Source of the DNA: Shewanella sediminis HAW-EB3
GTDB taxonomy: Bacteria; Pseudomonadota; Gammaproteobacteria; Enterobacterales; Shewanellaceae
NCBI RefSeq assembly: GCF_000018025.1
Contig: NC_009831.1
Location: 3,100,001-3,164,000, forward strand
Direction: 5' to 3'
Length of the DNA: 64,000 nt
The position numbers were made by a program, and so were the translations under genes. Below the pieces are notes generated by a model that was given only the letters and a program-made list of their open reading frames with translations, made no database searches and had not been told where the DNA came from. Positions 17,391-25,408 of the stretch are shown here, one piece after another (position 1 is the first letter of the stretch; the number at the start of each line of letters is the position of its first letter).

Positions 17391-17750
17391 TTATATTAAT
17401 TTTTGATTTTCAGGATGCAAGACGGAATAAGCCTCCCGTAATCTCGCTTCCACTACTGGAATCGTCAACTTGCATTTATCGATGAAACAAACATCGCGGG
17501 TTTCAATGTCTGCGATTTGTTGTGCCAAAAAATGGTCCCCGATAGTCTCGCGAAGCCATTGTTCAAGCAGTGAAAAGTTTACCGATGGCAATGATTGGCG
17601 ATTACCCTGAATGAAATAATGAAATTCCGCCAAGCTATAGATATCGCACGAAAAGATACCACGTGGTTTGCGCAAAATTGCCGCCGTCAACTCTTCGTCC
17701 GGCGTCAGCTTACGAGTAATTTTCCTGGCAAATTCTGTAGTCATAGTCAT
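17391..17750 (-). CDS. Small orphan protein of the AOR operon
   Basis: The frame starts at ATG 17750, four bases beyond the AOR stop codon; 18 upstream in-frame codons overlap that gene. The 119-residue protein (MTMTTEFARKITRKLTPDEE...) is soluble, has no signal peptide, and contains two cysteine pairs or singles (IFSCDIY, and DVCFIDKCKLTIP). It is probably helical. I do not recognise a family. In the related enterobacterial ydh cluster, uncharacterised small genes accompany the YdhV oxidoreductase, so a maturation or cofactor-insertion role is plausible but unproven. Confidence 0.65.
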   Translation of the reverse strand: MTMTTEFARKITRKLTPDEELTAAILRKPRGIFSCDIYSLAEFHYFIQGNRQSLPSVNFSLLEQWLRETIGDHFLAQQIADIETRDVCFIDKCKLTIPVVEARLREAYSVLHPENQKLI

Positions 17751-17754
17751 TACA

Positions 17755-19896
17755 TTACGTCTCACTGCCAAGTTTACCCACTTGCTCCAATCGGTCGGCA
17801 ACATCTTTCATGCCCATGCCCTCAAGCAGTGAGCGAGTTGGCCAGCCTGTAGCAATATCCCAGCCTTCGGCACGGTAATAGTGGCTCTTCCACTCCTCCA
17901 CGCCCTCGCGGCTATGTTGACGCCCCAGCATCTCACGGTAATCCCACTCTCCGGCTTCGTTTGTGGCGGGCCACAGGTAGGTGGGTAGCTTGTTGTGGGT
18001 CATCTTTTGGTCATAGATATAATCGGCAAACTTGGCATCATCACGGTGGCGCCCCTGCAGCACCCAAATTGCATTATCTAAGTTAAAGATCCGGCGACCA
18101 CGCTCGATACCGTCAACATAGCTGATACCTTCACCGGTTACCGCGTTCCACCAGACTTGCTCACCCACCTCATCATTGCCGGTTGCACCGCGGAGATCCT
18201 CACGATGTGTATTCACACAGTCCGGCCAGCGGAAGTCACACATCAGGGCAGAATTTTTCCAGAAGCGGCCATAGTGATTTATCCACTGAACCTGGCGAGC
18301 TAACACCTCTGAGTACATGTTATGGCTGGCGTAATCCATGGCACTGACTTCATTTGGTTGTACATACGGCGCCATTTTTTCAACAAACCGCGTTACCAAT
18401 GTCTCAGCAGGGATCGGGAAATTAATACCTTCCAGTTTGGCAAGATTAACGGTCCAATAGATCCAATTTAAGCCGTGATCGTTCATGTCCCGATCGGTCA
18501 TTAACGTAGCATAGCCCCACTCCAGTTCTGCGCGAGGATCATAACCGTGTTCCGGCATGCCATAGTAAGGGTAGTGAAGTGTGCCATTATCAACATCTGC
18601 GCCATGCCCTAACGATTCAATACCAGGCACTATACCATCAATAAAATGAGCGCCAATATCGGTCCCCGTCGCAATGGCTTGACAGAACTGCTCGGCAAAT
18701 TCTCTGGTCCCCAAGAGCTCATAGGGTAGTTCGCTATGGATCTCTTTGCCTGAACCTAACTCCCCTTTGGCATGCATTTTTTGCAGCCATGGTATGAGCC
18801 CCATAATTGGATAAGTGTTGATCCCCAGTTTGTTGGCCAAATCCCCGGCATAAAGGCTATCTTCGGTTAATTCTAACCCCCTGTTGGACAGACTAAGCTT
18901 GGCATCCCCGCCAAATTTATAGGAACGTACCGCCCCAAGGTACCAAAGAGAGGTTTGACAGGTGACTTCATTGCCATAGCCGATGGCGTTACGTTGTTTA
19001 CAGCCATTAACGCATCCATGGCATGAAGACACCCGGTGCCCTGTTGGCATGGTAGAAAAAGTGACGGCTTCGGGTTTCCCTCCCAAACTGGGGTAGGCAA
19101 ATGCTGCTGATTTGTCAACATCCGCAGCGTAAAAGTCACGGGTTATAAAACGAGCTTTTATCAAGGCTTCAGGATCGGCAATTTCTACAGCCCCCGTGCC
19201 GATGAAGCTGATTGCCTTCAGGTTTTTTGAGCCAAATACCGCACCGCTTCCGCCCTGACCTGCCGCATTACCCGCGCCATGGATCAGGCAGCCTAGTGCC
19301 GATTGATTTTCACCAGCCTGGCCTACAGTTAACACCGAGGCCTTTTGAGTAGTACGGCCAAAGCTGTTGCCGTCTAATTGGCCACTCCAGCCGGAGGTCA
19401 CCTCGACACTGGCAACATCCTCCTGAATAATTTGCTGGGTTTCATGGGTATCTTTACCCCATAAATGGCTGGCTTCCCGGATCATCACATGGTCATTGCG
19501 CACATCAATATAGACGGGATAGGGTGCTTTACCAGTGACGGTTACCGCATCCCAGCCTGCATGCTTCATCATAGAGGAAAAATGACCGCCAAAGTTGGAA
19601 CGGGTGAACCGGTTACGGGGGATCAAACCCACCGACATGTTCGTCACTTCACAACGGCCACCGGCAGAGGGAACATTCGTCCCTGAAAAGGGTGAACCCG
19701 CGATAGTGATGACGTTACGCGGGTCGCGACCATCGGTCACGGCTTCGATATCTTCACACAGATCCCAAAACAATTTAGCGCCAAATCCGTGGCCACCGCC
19801 CCATTCATAATAATCCTCCGTCGGCAAAATATGATGTGTCAGATTATTTAAATCAATGTGCAGGATTTTGCCTGCAAAACCTTTTAATTTTTTCAT
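17755..19896 (-). CDS. Aldehyde:ferredoxin oxidoreductase family enzyme (YdhV-like)
   Basis: The 713-residue protein fits the AOR family. The N-terminal domain (FAGKILHIDLNNLTHHILPT, then GHGFGAKLFWDLC) binds the bis-pterin tungsten or molybdenum cofactor. The cubane ligands C292-x2-C295-x3-C299 occur in SSCHGCVNGCKQ, with a further conserved Cys in ALMCDFRWPDC. VGQAGEN and GGSGAVFGSKNLKAI are characteristic. The C-terminus (GWDIATGWPTRSLLEGMGM) matches the YdhV branch, whose substrate is unknown. There is no signal peptide, while its ferredoxin partner has a Tat signal. Start nine bases after the ferredoxin gene stop, with a GGAA-type ribosome site. Together with the upstream cytochrome b it forms an apparent electron-transfer complex. 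Confidence 0.92.
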   Translation of the reverse strand: MKKLKGFAGKILHIDLNNLTHHILPTEDYYEWGGGHGFGAKLFWDLCEDIEAVTDGRDPRNVITIAGSPFSGTNVPSAGGRCEVTNMSVGLIPRNRFTRSNFGGHFSSMMKHAGWDAVTVTGKAPYPVYIDVRNDHVMIREASHLWGKDTHETQQIIQEDVASVEVTSGWSGQLDGNSFGRTTQKASVLTVGQAGENQSALGCLIHGAGNAAGQGGSGAVFGSKNLKAISFIGTGAVEIADPEALIKARFITRDFYAADVDKSAAFAYPSLGGKPEAVTFSTMPTGHRVSSCHGCVNGCKQRNAIGYGNEVTCQTSLWYLGAVRSYKFGGDAKLSLSNRGLELTEDSLYAGDLANKLGINTYPIMGLIPWLQKMHAKGELGSGKEIHSELPYELLGTREFAEQFCQAIATGTDIGAHFIDGIVPGIESLGHGADVDNGTLHYPYYGMPEHGYDPRAELEWGYATLMTDRDMNDHGLNWIYWTVNLAKLEGINFPIPAETLVTRFVEKMAPYVQPNEVSAMDYASHNMYSEVLARQVQWINHYGRFWKNSALMCDFRWPDCVNTHREDLRGATGNDEVGEQVWWNAVTGEGISYVDGIERGRRIFNLDNAIWVLQGRHRDDAKFADYIYDQKMTHNKLPTYLWPATNEAGEWDYREMLGRQHSREGVEEWKSHYYRAEGWDIATGWPTRSLLEGMGMKDVADRLEQVGKLGSET

Positions 19897-19904
19897 GGAA
19901 TTTC

Positions 19905-20591
19905 TCAGTCTTCGATGGTCTTACCGGTCTTGGCCCAGTTCTCATTTCGCAGATTGACTACGTAACTCTGGGGCAGGTTTTGTTCTGGTAGCTCGGTAAT
20001 AAAACCGATAGCGCCAACAGGACATACTTTTTTACACGCCTGGACACCTCCGATACCGCCTTGCTCTTCCATATATGGGGTATTGAGGCATAAATCGCAT
20101 TTCTGTGCGCTGCGGGTAATCGGGTTCCACTGCACCCGCTTCGGGGTTTGGGGGCAGGCTTCGATGCACTGCATACAGCCAATACACTTAGCCGGGTCAA
20201 TATCGCGAACAAAGCCAAAGTCTTCACTCGCCTTATTCGCATTCACCGGACAAGCCGCAACGCAGGGCGCATCTTCACATTGGAGACAGGTACTCATCTC
20301 TATATCTTGTGGAAACGACTTGAACACGTCTTGAGTAATCTGAATGCGTGATAAGGACACAGAGGCTTTGCCATGATGAGCTAATGAACAAGTTGTCATA
20401 CAGGTGCCACAACCCATGCATTTTTTTAGATCGACCACCAGCGCTCCACCAGAGGTTTTTATATAGATTTTTTCGTCGCGCAAGGCATAGGCTGTACCGC
20501 TTAAGCCAATCAACATTCCCGCACCACCTATCGCGGCCAGGAAATGACGCCGGCCGGTATCCATTTCGGAGCTGTTCTTGTTCGTGGTCAT
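19905..20591 (-). CDS. Tat-exported four-cluster ferredoxin subunit (YdhX/HybA-like)
   Basis: ATG 20591 overlaps the cytochrome b stop (ATGA) and has AGGAG upstream; the longer open frame is rejected. The 228-residue protein has a twin-arginine signal (GRRHFLAAIGGAGMLIG) and four [4Fe-4S] motifs: CMGCGTCMTTC, CLQCEDAPCVAAC, CIGCMQCIEAC, and CDLC completed by CKKVC. It would pass electrons between the AOR subunit and the membrane cytochrome. The Tat signal implies the folded, cluster-loaded protein goes to the periplasm. Confidence 0.92.
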   Translation of the reverse strand: MTTNKNSSEMDTGRRHFLAAIGGAGMLIGLSGTAYALRDEKIYIKTSGGALVVDLKKCMGCGTCMTTCSLAHHGKASVSLSRIQITQDVFKSFPQDIEMSTCLQCEDAPCVAACPVNANKASEDFGFVRDIDPAKCIGCMQCIEACPQTPKRVQWNPITRSAQKCDLCLNTPYMEEQGGIGGVQACKKVCPVGAIGFITELPEQNLPQSYVVNLRNENWAKTGKTIED

Positions 20592-21475
20592 TGTTGCGAC
20601 TCCTGATGACGCTGCTTTTCTTCTAATTCCCGGAACCAAATTGCATGCTCTTTTTGGGCATAATCACGACTTACATAGCCGGTAAACATGGCTGTTAATG
20701 TATTCCAGGCCCAGGGGGCTATTCCGCCCAGAAACGCATGCACGGGGATCAGCAGCAAGAGTGCCAATGCTGCCCAGCCGTGGCTCAGGTTGATCAGCTC
20801 CGCAATGCCTGGATTGAGGTCCGCACTGCGGGCCAGTAACTTCCCGAAACCGGATAGGATAACCACAGATGACGAGGCAATAATCACTAACCCGGCGAGG
20901 CGTCCTGAATGGTGATATTTCGGGGCTTCTACATGAATTTTGGTCATACCCAGCATATGGGTGTAATGCAGCACAGACTTCTTCAACTCCACCCAAACCG
21001 ATTCGTCCGGTAGGTGTGTGCCAAGGCGCCGGGGCTCAACCAATTGATTGGTGGCCCACAGGCCGCAACCAAAGACGAAAAACAAAACCCCGACAAAATG
21101 CAGGTTAAACATGATCGCCGTAGCAGTTGCATCGACCACAAAACGTGGAATAAACAGGAAGCCCAGAGCAATCCCCGTAGCCAGCAACAACAGGCAACCA
21201 AAGGCGGTAGTCCAATGGGTTAATCGAGCGATACCATCATGACGCAGGACCCGGTCACCTTCGATGCGATCGCCCGGGCGCCGCAACTTTGATGCGGTCA
21301 ACAGGGTAACGGCAAAAACAAATATGGGCAGATACGGTAAGCTATCAAAGAGCAACACGGTTTCCCGGCCCTGCTCGCCATGATAGGACGATACTGCGAC
21401 ACTGATGACACAAAGCAAAAGGGCCACCCCCGTGCCGAGTAACCACCCCAACAGATTGTTCGGTTGTTTTCTCAT
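20588..21475 (-). CDS. Cytochrome b subunit of the AOR complex (formate-dehydrogenase-gamma/YdhU-like)
   Basis: The 295-residue integral membrane protein has about six hydrophobic segments. Candidate haem-ligand histidines lie in HDGIARLTHW, FNLHFVG, LSHGWAALAL and HAFLGG, the layout of cytochrome b561/FdnI-type subunits that reduce or oxidise quinone. It is the first gene of a tightly coupled operon (4-base overlap with the ferredoxin gene). A LysR gene is divergent beyond a 616-base intergenic region. Confidence 0.87.
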   Translation of the reverse strand: MRKQPNNLLGWLLGTGVALLLCVISVAVSSYHGEQGRETVLLFDSLPYLPIFVFAVTLLTASKLRRPGDRIEGDRVLRHDGIARLTHWTTAFGCLLLLATGIALGFLFIPRFVVDATATAIMFNLHFVGVLFFVFGCGLWATNQLVEPRRLGTHLPDESVWVELKKSVLHYTHMLGMTKIHVEAPKYHHSGRLAGLVIIASSSVVILSGFGKLLARSADLNPGIAELINLSHGWAALALLLLIPVHAFLGGIAPWAWNTLTAMFTGYVSRDYAQKEHAIWFRELEEKQRHQESQQ

Positions 21476-22091
21476 AAAGACTCCAATATTGGCTAGTTAG
21501 GAATATCGGCTCATCGGCGGTCAAACCCTGCCGAATGGACTGATATATAAAGTATTCCTGAAATAACTAATCAAATTTGGAATATCCTAAGTGCAAAATT
21601 GACTCAGGCACGACAGCCTTTAACTTAGTTGTTGCACTTTCCTCGCCTTTAATTTACTTTCAGCTAACGTTTGTTTCCATGGTTTGACGAGTTGCGAAGC
21701 AACGACAGAAAGCGTAAAGCTCTTTGCTTTGAATAAACGCATAGATATAACGCTCACGGCCTTGCTATCGTCAGATGCAGGTAATCATCGCGCGGAAACT
21801 AACAACTTATTTAACAATGACTTACACCCAAGATACTGGCTGTACACCAGCTAACGGAAAACCAACCGGAAAACTCAAAATCGAATCTGAATATAATAAT
21901 AAAGCACTATGCCAAAGGTGAACTTACCAAGGGTGAGTTGTAGTAATCAAAAAGGACATTATGCAATGAAAGACACGAGCCGCGCCGACCATACAATGTT
22001 AGCCAGAGCGCAACATTGTGGAACCCCAACCTCACAATATTATCGGCAATTCACCGATGACAGTGGTACCTAAGCAACGGGGCGAAAGAAA
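21476..22091. other. Long divergent intergenic region upstream of the AOR operon
   Basis: It separates the AOR operon from its likely LysR regulator. GGAATATC occurs twice on the + strand (near 21500 and 21580), the second as an ATTTGGAATATCCTAA palindrome; these may be regulator sites. A GTTGCgaaGCAAC hairpin lies near 21690. No gene is seen. Confidence 0.4.
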
Positions 22092-23057
22092 ATGACTCAA
22101 CCTTTAGATCTGAATCTTCTCCGGTATTTACTCATTATTGACAAGTATAAAACAGCAAGCACTATCATCAATCATTTGGGAATTAGCCGCTCAACACTGA
22201 ACCGGGGACTGGCACAGCTGCGCAGTCACTTCGATAATGAACTGTTTATTCTAAGCAATGGCCAGTATCACTCGACTGCATTAGCGAAAGACTTAATGAG
22301 TAGAGTTTTTCCTTTATTGTCCGGCATTGAGGATTGTCTTTGTAAAACCAGTGACAGTCCCTTGGGAAAATTGAAAGGTACCCTGAGCATCTTTGCCCCC
22401 ACTTATTTAAGTGAGCCCGTGACAGTTGGACTTATGGCTGGATTACAAGAGCAGGACTGTCAACTGGAGTTGAAGAGTCATGTATGGCCTATTGATAATA
22501 TGCCAAACCTGGACTCAGGCGACTTTGCAATAGGTATTAATAGCTTTCCCTTTGACTGCTCGGGTAACATCATTCAGCGCCGCTTAGGCTCGGTAACTAT
22601 TGGGGTGTACCTGCGCCCAGACAACCCTCTGGCCAAATTTGACAGCATAGATATCGGCCAACTGGAGAAGGTTCAGGTAGCCCTGCTCGATCCCGGGGCG
22701 AACGTTCAAAACCAAGAAAATACTGTGATTGAACGGCATGGAGTAACACTGAAATCCGCCATTACCGTTCCCTCAATGCATGCAGCCCTGAGCTGTGCCG
22801 AACGGTTCAATTATCTGGTATTTGCTTCTAATGCTTATCCCGAATATCGACGTCGAGGATTAACCTGGCGGCCAGTCACTAACGATGGTCATCCGATAGA
22901 ATACGAATATGGCTTTATATATCACCGCACCTGGTATCAGCACCCGGCCATGAATTCGCTGGAAAAGATTCTTCGTTCCAGCTTCCAGCAAGTAATTTCA
23001 CTCAATGAAAGCTCAACAACTGGGTCAAAGGGGTCGGAGCTAATTAAGTTTGATTGA
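22092..23057 (+). CDS. LysR-family transcriptional regulator (next to AOR operon)
   Basis: The 321-residue protein has a LysR-type N-terminal helix-turn-helix (LNLLRYLLIIDKYKTAS, then ISRSTLNRGLAQLRSHFDNE), less canonical than usual, followed by a substrate-binding-like domain (LKGTLSIFAPTYLSEPVTVG). It is divergent from the cytochrome b gene and is the only regulator in the block, so control of the AOR operon is the simplest inference. Its last ~20 codons run into the REP-like sequence GGGGTCGGAGCTAATTAAG, so the C-terminus may have been altered by that repeat. Confidence 0.87.
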   Translation: MTQPLDLNLLRYLLIIDKYKTASTIINHLGISRSTLNRGLAQLRSHFDNELFILSNGQYHSTALAKDLMSRVFPLLSGIEDCLCKTSDSPLGKLKGTLSIFAPTYLSEPVTVGLMAGLQEQDCQLELKSHVWPIDNMPNLDSGDFAIGINSFPFDCSGNIIQRRLGSVTIGVYLRPDNPLAKFDSIDIGQLEKVQVALLDPGANVQNQENTVIERHGVTLKSAITVPSMHAALSCAERFNYLVFASNAYPEYRRRGLTWRPVTNDGHPIEYEYGFIYHRTWYQHPAMNSLEKILRSSFQQVISLNESSTTGSKGSELIKFD

Positions 23058-23214
23058 ACACTTCAAGATGCTTTTTCTTATTCTCGATAATCTTCTTAGG
23101 TTTCTGTCCTAAGTAGGTTTTATCCATGAGCGTGTTACGGATCTCATGTAACACGTTCACGCCTCCTTTCGTGTTACCACTCTTGTATATTCCTGAAGCA
23201 CTGTTATGGATTTG
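23044..23214 (-). pseudogene. Relict C-terminal reading frame of an unknown gene
   Basis: The minus strand is open for 56 codons, ending in TAA at 23044-23046, with protein-like content (GGVNVLHEIRNTLMDKTYLG, then KPKKIIENKKKHLEVFNQT). There is no start codon with a ribosome site and an in-frame TGA lies just upstream. Its 3' end abuts the REP-like half at 23033. It looks like the tail of a decayed gene, possibly of a mobile element. I do not recognise the family. Confidence 0.4.
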
Positions 23215-23560
23215 TCATACCATAACTAATGAGTAAAGTTCTGTAGAACCGCTGACGATGAAACAGACAGATATCCCCCTCTGTTGTTCAACATGCTTTT
23301 GAATGTGCATCGGTAAACCTTATCTATTTGAAATTTTATAGCGTCACATTTTTAAGCTTATTTTTAAGAAATAACTCCCTAAACTATGCGCTTTTTTCAC
23401 TTGTGACCTAATATAATATTGTGTATTTCAGAGAGTTATAGCTGAGCTGGTTTATATAATAGGTTTGGAAAACGTGCATGCGCATTTACACCGAAGGAAT
23501 GTTCAGGCTGATATCGGTTTTCGCTTCTAATACAACAGACTACCAATGCGCATTTTTATC
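23215..23560. other. Intergenic region between the relict frame and the attC-like site
   Basis: It contains CCCCCTCTGTTGTTCAA (23274-23290), the near-copy of the motif at 16119-16135, and a TAATAGGTTT...GTGCATGCGC block near 23458-23488 that also occurs near 6416-6443. No gene is seen. Confidence 0.45.
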
Positions 23561-23606
23561 GGCCTAACGAGCACTGTGAGCGTGCGCACGATACTAAGAC
23601 GTTAGG
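23561..23606 (+). other. Short attC-like site before the HPF-like gene
   Basis: GCCTAAC (23561-23567) and GTTAGGC (23600-23606) match RYYYAAC and GTTRRRY and are exact complements. The 46-base span is short for attC, and an ATGCGCATTT pair outside it may extend the fold. A related block (CGCATCTTTTTATCGGCC...GTTAGAC) lies near 31720-31752. Confidence 0.5.
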
Positions 23607-23641
23607 CCTACCGTAAACTCAAATTACAAGAGAACATTGTC

Positions 23642-23959
23642 ATGCAAATCCAGGTCAATACAGATAAGAACATCTCCGGACGAGAAGCACTTGCTCAAAG
23701 TGTCGAAGATGTTTTGAGATCCGATCTAAGCAGTTTCAGTGATCATATTACGCGCATTGAAGTACATTTAAGTGACGAGGACAGCTCGGCCAAGTCCGGA
23801 ATGACGGACAAGCGCTGTTTGCTGGAGGTTAGGCTTGCCGGGGAACACCCAATAGCAATCAGCGAACAGGCGGAAACGATTGAGGAAGCGGTTGCAGACG
23901 CGTCCCAACAAATGGTTAATATGCTAGAGACTGAGTTGGTTAAGCATGGCAAGTGGTAA
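23642..23959 (+). CDS. HPF/RaiA-like ribosome-associated protein
   Basis: The 105-residue protein (MQIQVNTDKNISGREALAQS...) has the short beta-alpha-beta-beta-beta-alpha layout of hibernation-promoting factor/RaiA proteins, with ITRIEVHLSDED followed by DKRCLLEVRLAGEHPIAISE. Such proteins bind the 30S decoding region in slow growth or stress. AAGAGAA precedes the start. The gene is bounded by GTTAGGC on the left and GCCTAAC on the right, like a gene cassette, which would be an unusual home for a ribosome factor. A BaeRF/host-attachment-type gene follows. Confidence 0.8.
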   Translation: MQIQVNTDKNISGREALAQSVEDVLRSDLSSFSDHITRIEVHLSDEDSSAKSGMTDKRCLLEVRLAGEHPIAISEQAETIEEAVADASQQMVNMLETELVKHGKW

Positions 23960-23988
23960 CAGCGAGCCCTTTGATGACCCATGCTTAG

Positions 23989-24021
23989 GCCTAACAAGCA
24001 AAGGCGCAAAGAGCGTTATCC
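23989..24021 (+). other. Short attC-like site after the HPF-like gene
   Basis: GCCTAAC (23989-23995) exactly complements the GTTAGGC at 23600, and GTTATCC follows at 24015-24021. At 33 bases it is below the length of known functional attC sites and may be a deletion derivative. Confidence 0.4.
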
Positions 24022-24206
24022 CCTCTCTCATACTTTTTCTATCAGAAAGCTGAGTTTACTGATAAAGAATAATTCAGACAGTATGCCTCTGGCGAGCTGA
24101 CTGATATTGCCTACAATATAAGTGACTCGAATTGTATAGGTGACTCGAATTATCTAATTTTAAATTAAGATAGGTTATTAATTATGAACTTACAGGGAGA
24201 GATATA

Positions 24207-24656
24207 ATGAGCAGTTGGATTTTGGTAGCCGATAGCGCGCGTGCACGTCTATTTAACGCAGAAACAACAGAATCTGCATTAAGCGAGATTGAGAGCATGA
24301 TCCATCCCGAGGCACAGCAGCACGAACAGAAGCTAACCTCCGATCTGCCTGGAAGTCAGGCAGGTGGTGCAACGGGTAGCCACCACTCTGTTGGTGGTAA
24401 AACCGCCCCCAAAAAGTATGAGGCAGTCAAATTTGCCAGAGAGCTCTGTAAATACCTTGAGGCGGCACATAATGCGCAGAAATTCAGTCAACTGATTGTT
24501 GTTGCCGCACCTACGTTCCTTGGGAGCTTGCGCAAGGAGATGAGCAGTAACGTCGCTAAGGTTATTACGTTGGAGATCGACAAAGATATCGTTGAGCAGG
24601 ACGTTAACTCGATTAGAGGACACCTGCCCACTATTCTGCCCCACCTGGCCAGCTAG
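24207..24656 (+). CDS. Host-attachment/BaeRF-type protein
   Basis: The 149-residue protein begins SSWILVADSARARLFNAE and contains a Gly/His/Ser-rich loop (GSQAGGATGSHHSVGGK) followed by FARELCKYLEAAHNAQKF and LIVVAAPTFLGSLRKEM. This is the pattern of PF10116 'required for attachment to host cells' proteins, now regarded as relatives of archaeo-eukaryotic release factors. Ribosome quality-control or stress roles are proposed for that group. GGGAGA precedes the start. A terminator follows. Proximity to the HPF-like gene suggests a shared translation-stress theme. Confidence 0.85.
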   Translation: MSSWILVADSARARLFNAETTESALSEIESMIHPEAQQHEQKLTSDLPGSQAGGATGSHHSVGGKTAPKKYEAVKFARELCKYLEAAHNAQKFSQLIVVAAPTFLGSLRKEMSSNVAKVITLEIDKDIVEQDVNSIRGHLPTILPHLAS

Positions 24657-24717
24657 GTCGGCTAACCCATATTTTATCACTGCATATCTCGTTATGTTCG
24701 AAAGACATATTTATGTG

Positions 24718-24745
24718 AGACAGGCCAATTTAGTGGCCTGTCTTA
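24718..24745 (+). terminator. Terminator after the host-attachment-type gene
   Basis: AGACAGGCC (24718-24726) and GGCCTGTCT (24735-24743) form a perfect 9-bp stem followed by TTAT. Confidence 0.65.
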
Positions 24746-24775
24746 TGAGCATAGGCAAGATTGGATTAAATAAAC

Positions 24776-25216
24776 ATGGGTGGCCGGGGGGAACCGAAGG
24801 TGTTCTATCTGTTTGCAGCGGAAGCTATGCTCTTTACTCATGTTCTTTTTGTTGGATTCGTTATATTCGGTCTGTTTCTGATCTTAGCCGGTAAGCTATT
24901 TTCGTGGTCTTGGGTTCGAAATCCATGGTTTCGTTTGGCCCACATCACTGGTCTTGCGGTTGTCGTGCTCCAGTCATGGTTTGGCGTAATTTGCCCGCTC
25001 ACAAGTTGGGAAATGGCGCTCCGTTCTAAGGCTGGCGATGCTGTGTATGCGGGTTCATTTGTATCTCATTGGCTAACAGAAGTTTTATATTATCAGGCTC
25101 CTGAGTGGGTGTTTATAGTTTGCTACACCACATTTGGATTGCTTGTTTTGGCTTGTTGGTTTTGGGTGCGTCCGCGTTCGTTTACTACGCGCGGAAATCA
25201 TATACCACCTAACTAG
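24776..25216 (+). CDS. DUF2784-family membrane protein
   Basis: The open frame gives 146 residues with three to four membrane segments. MLFTHVLFVGFVIFGLFLIL, WFRLAHITGLAVVVLQSWFG and ICPLTSWEMALRSKAG reproduce the DUF2784 pattern of hydrophobic helices around an ICPLT motif, and GSFVSHWLTEVLYYQAPEWV is the usual later segment. The true start may be GTG 24800, which is preceded by a G-rich ribosome site; upstream residues are not hydrophobic. Function is unknown. Confidence 0.8.
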   Translation: MGGRGEPKVFYLFAAEAMLFTHVLFVGFVIFGLFLILAGKLFSWSWVRNPWFRLAHITGLAVVVLQSWFGVICPLTSWEMALRSKAGDAVYAGSFVSHWLTEVLYYQAPEWVFIVCYTTFGLLVLACWFWVRPRSFTTRGNHIPPN

Positions 25217-25408
25217 GCTTTATTCAGAGTTGAACAAGCCCAAGCCACATATTTATAGTAAATTGCATGTTCGATTTCATTGTAGGAACGGCCTTGACCC
25301 TGTTTTCAAGGCAAGCGTTGCTATGATGTGGTTAAGAGTACAATCTAAAAAGAGAAATCCAGTAGAATACCTGCACAAGGTGTCAAATGTTAAAGGGACG
25401 AAAAAGTG

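Noticed and set aside
21650..21800. Possible further attC site (AGCTAACG ... ATAACGCTC)
   Set aside because: The boxes do not pair convincingly and no adjacent cassette gene exists.
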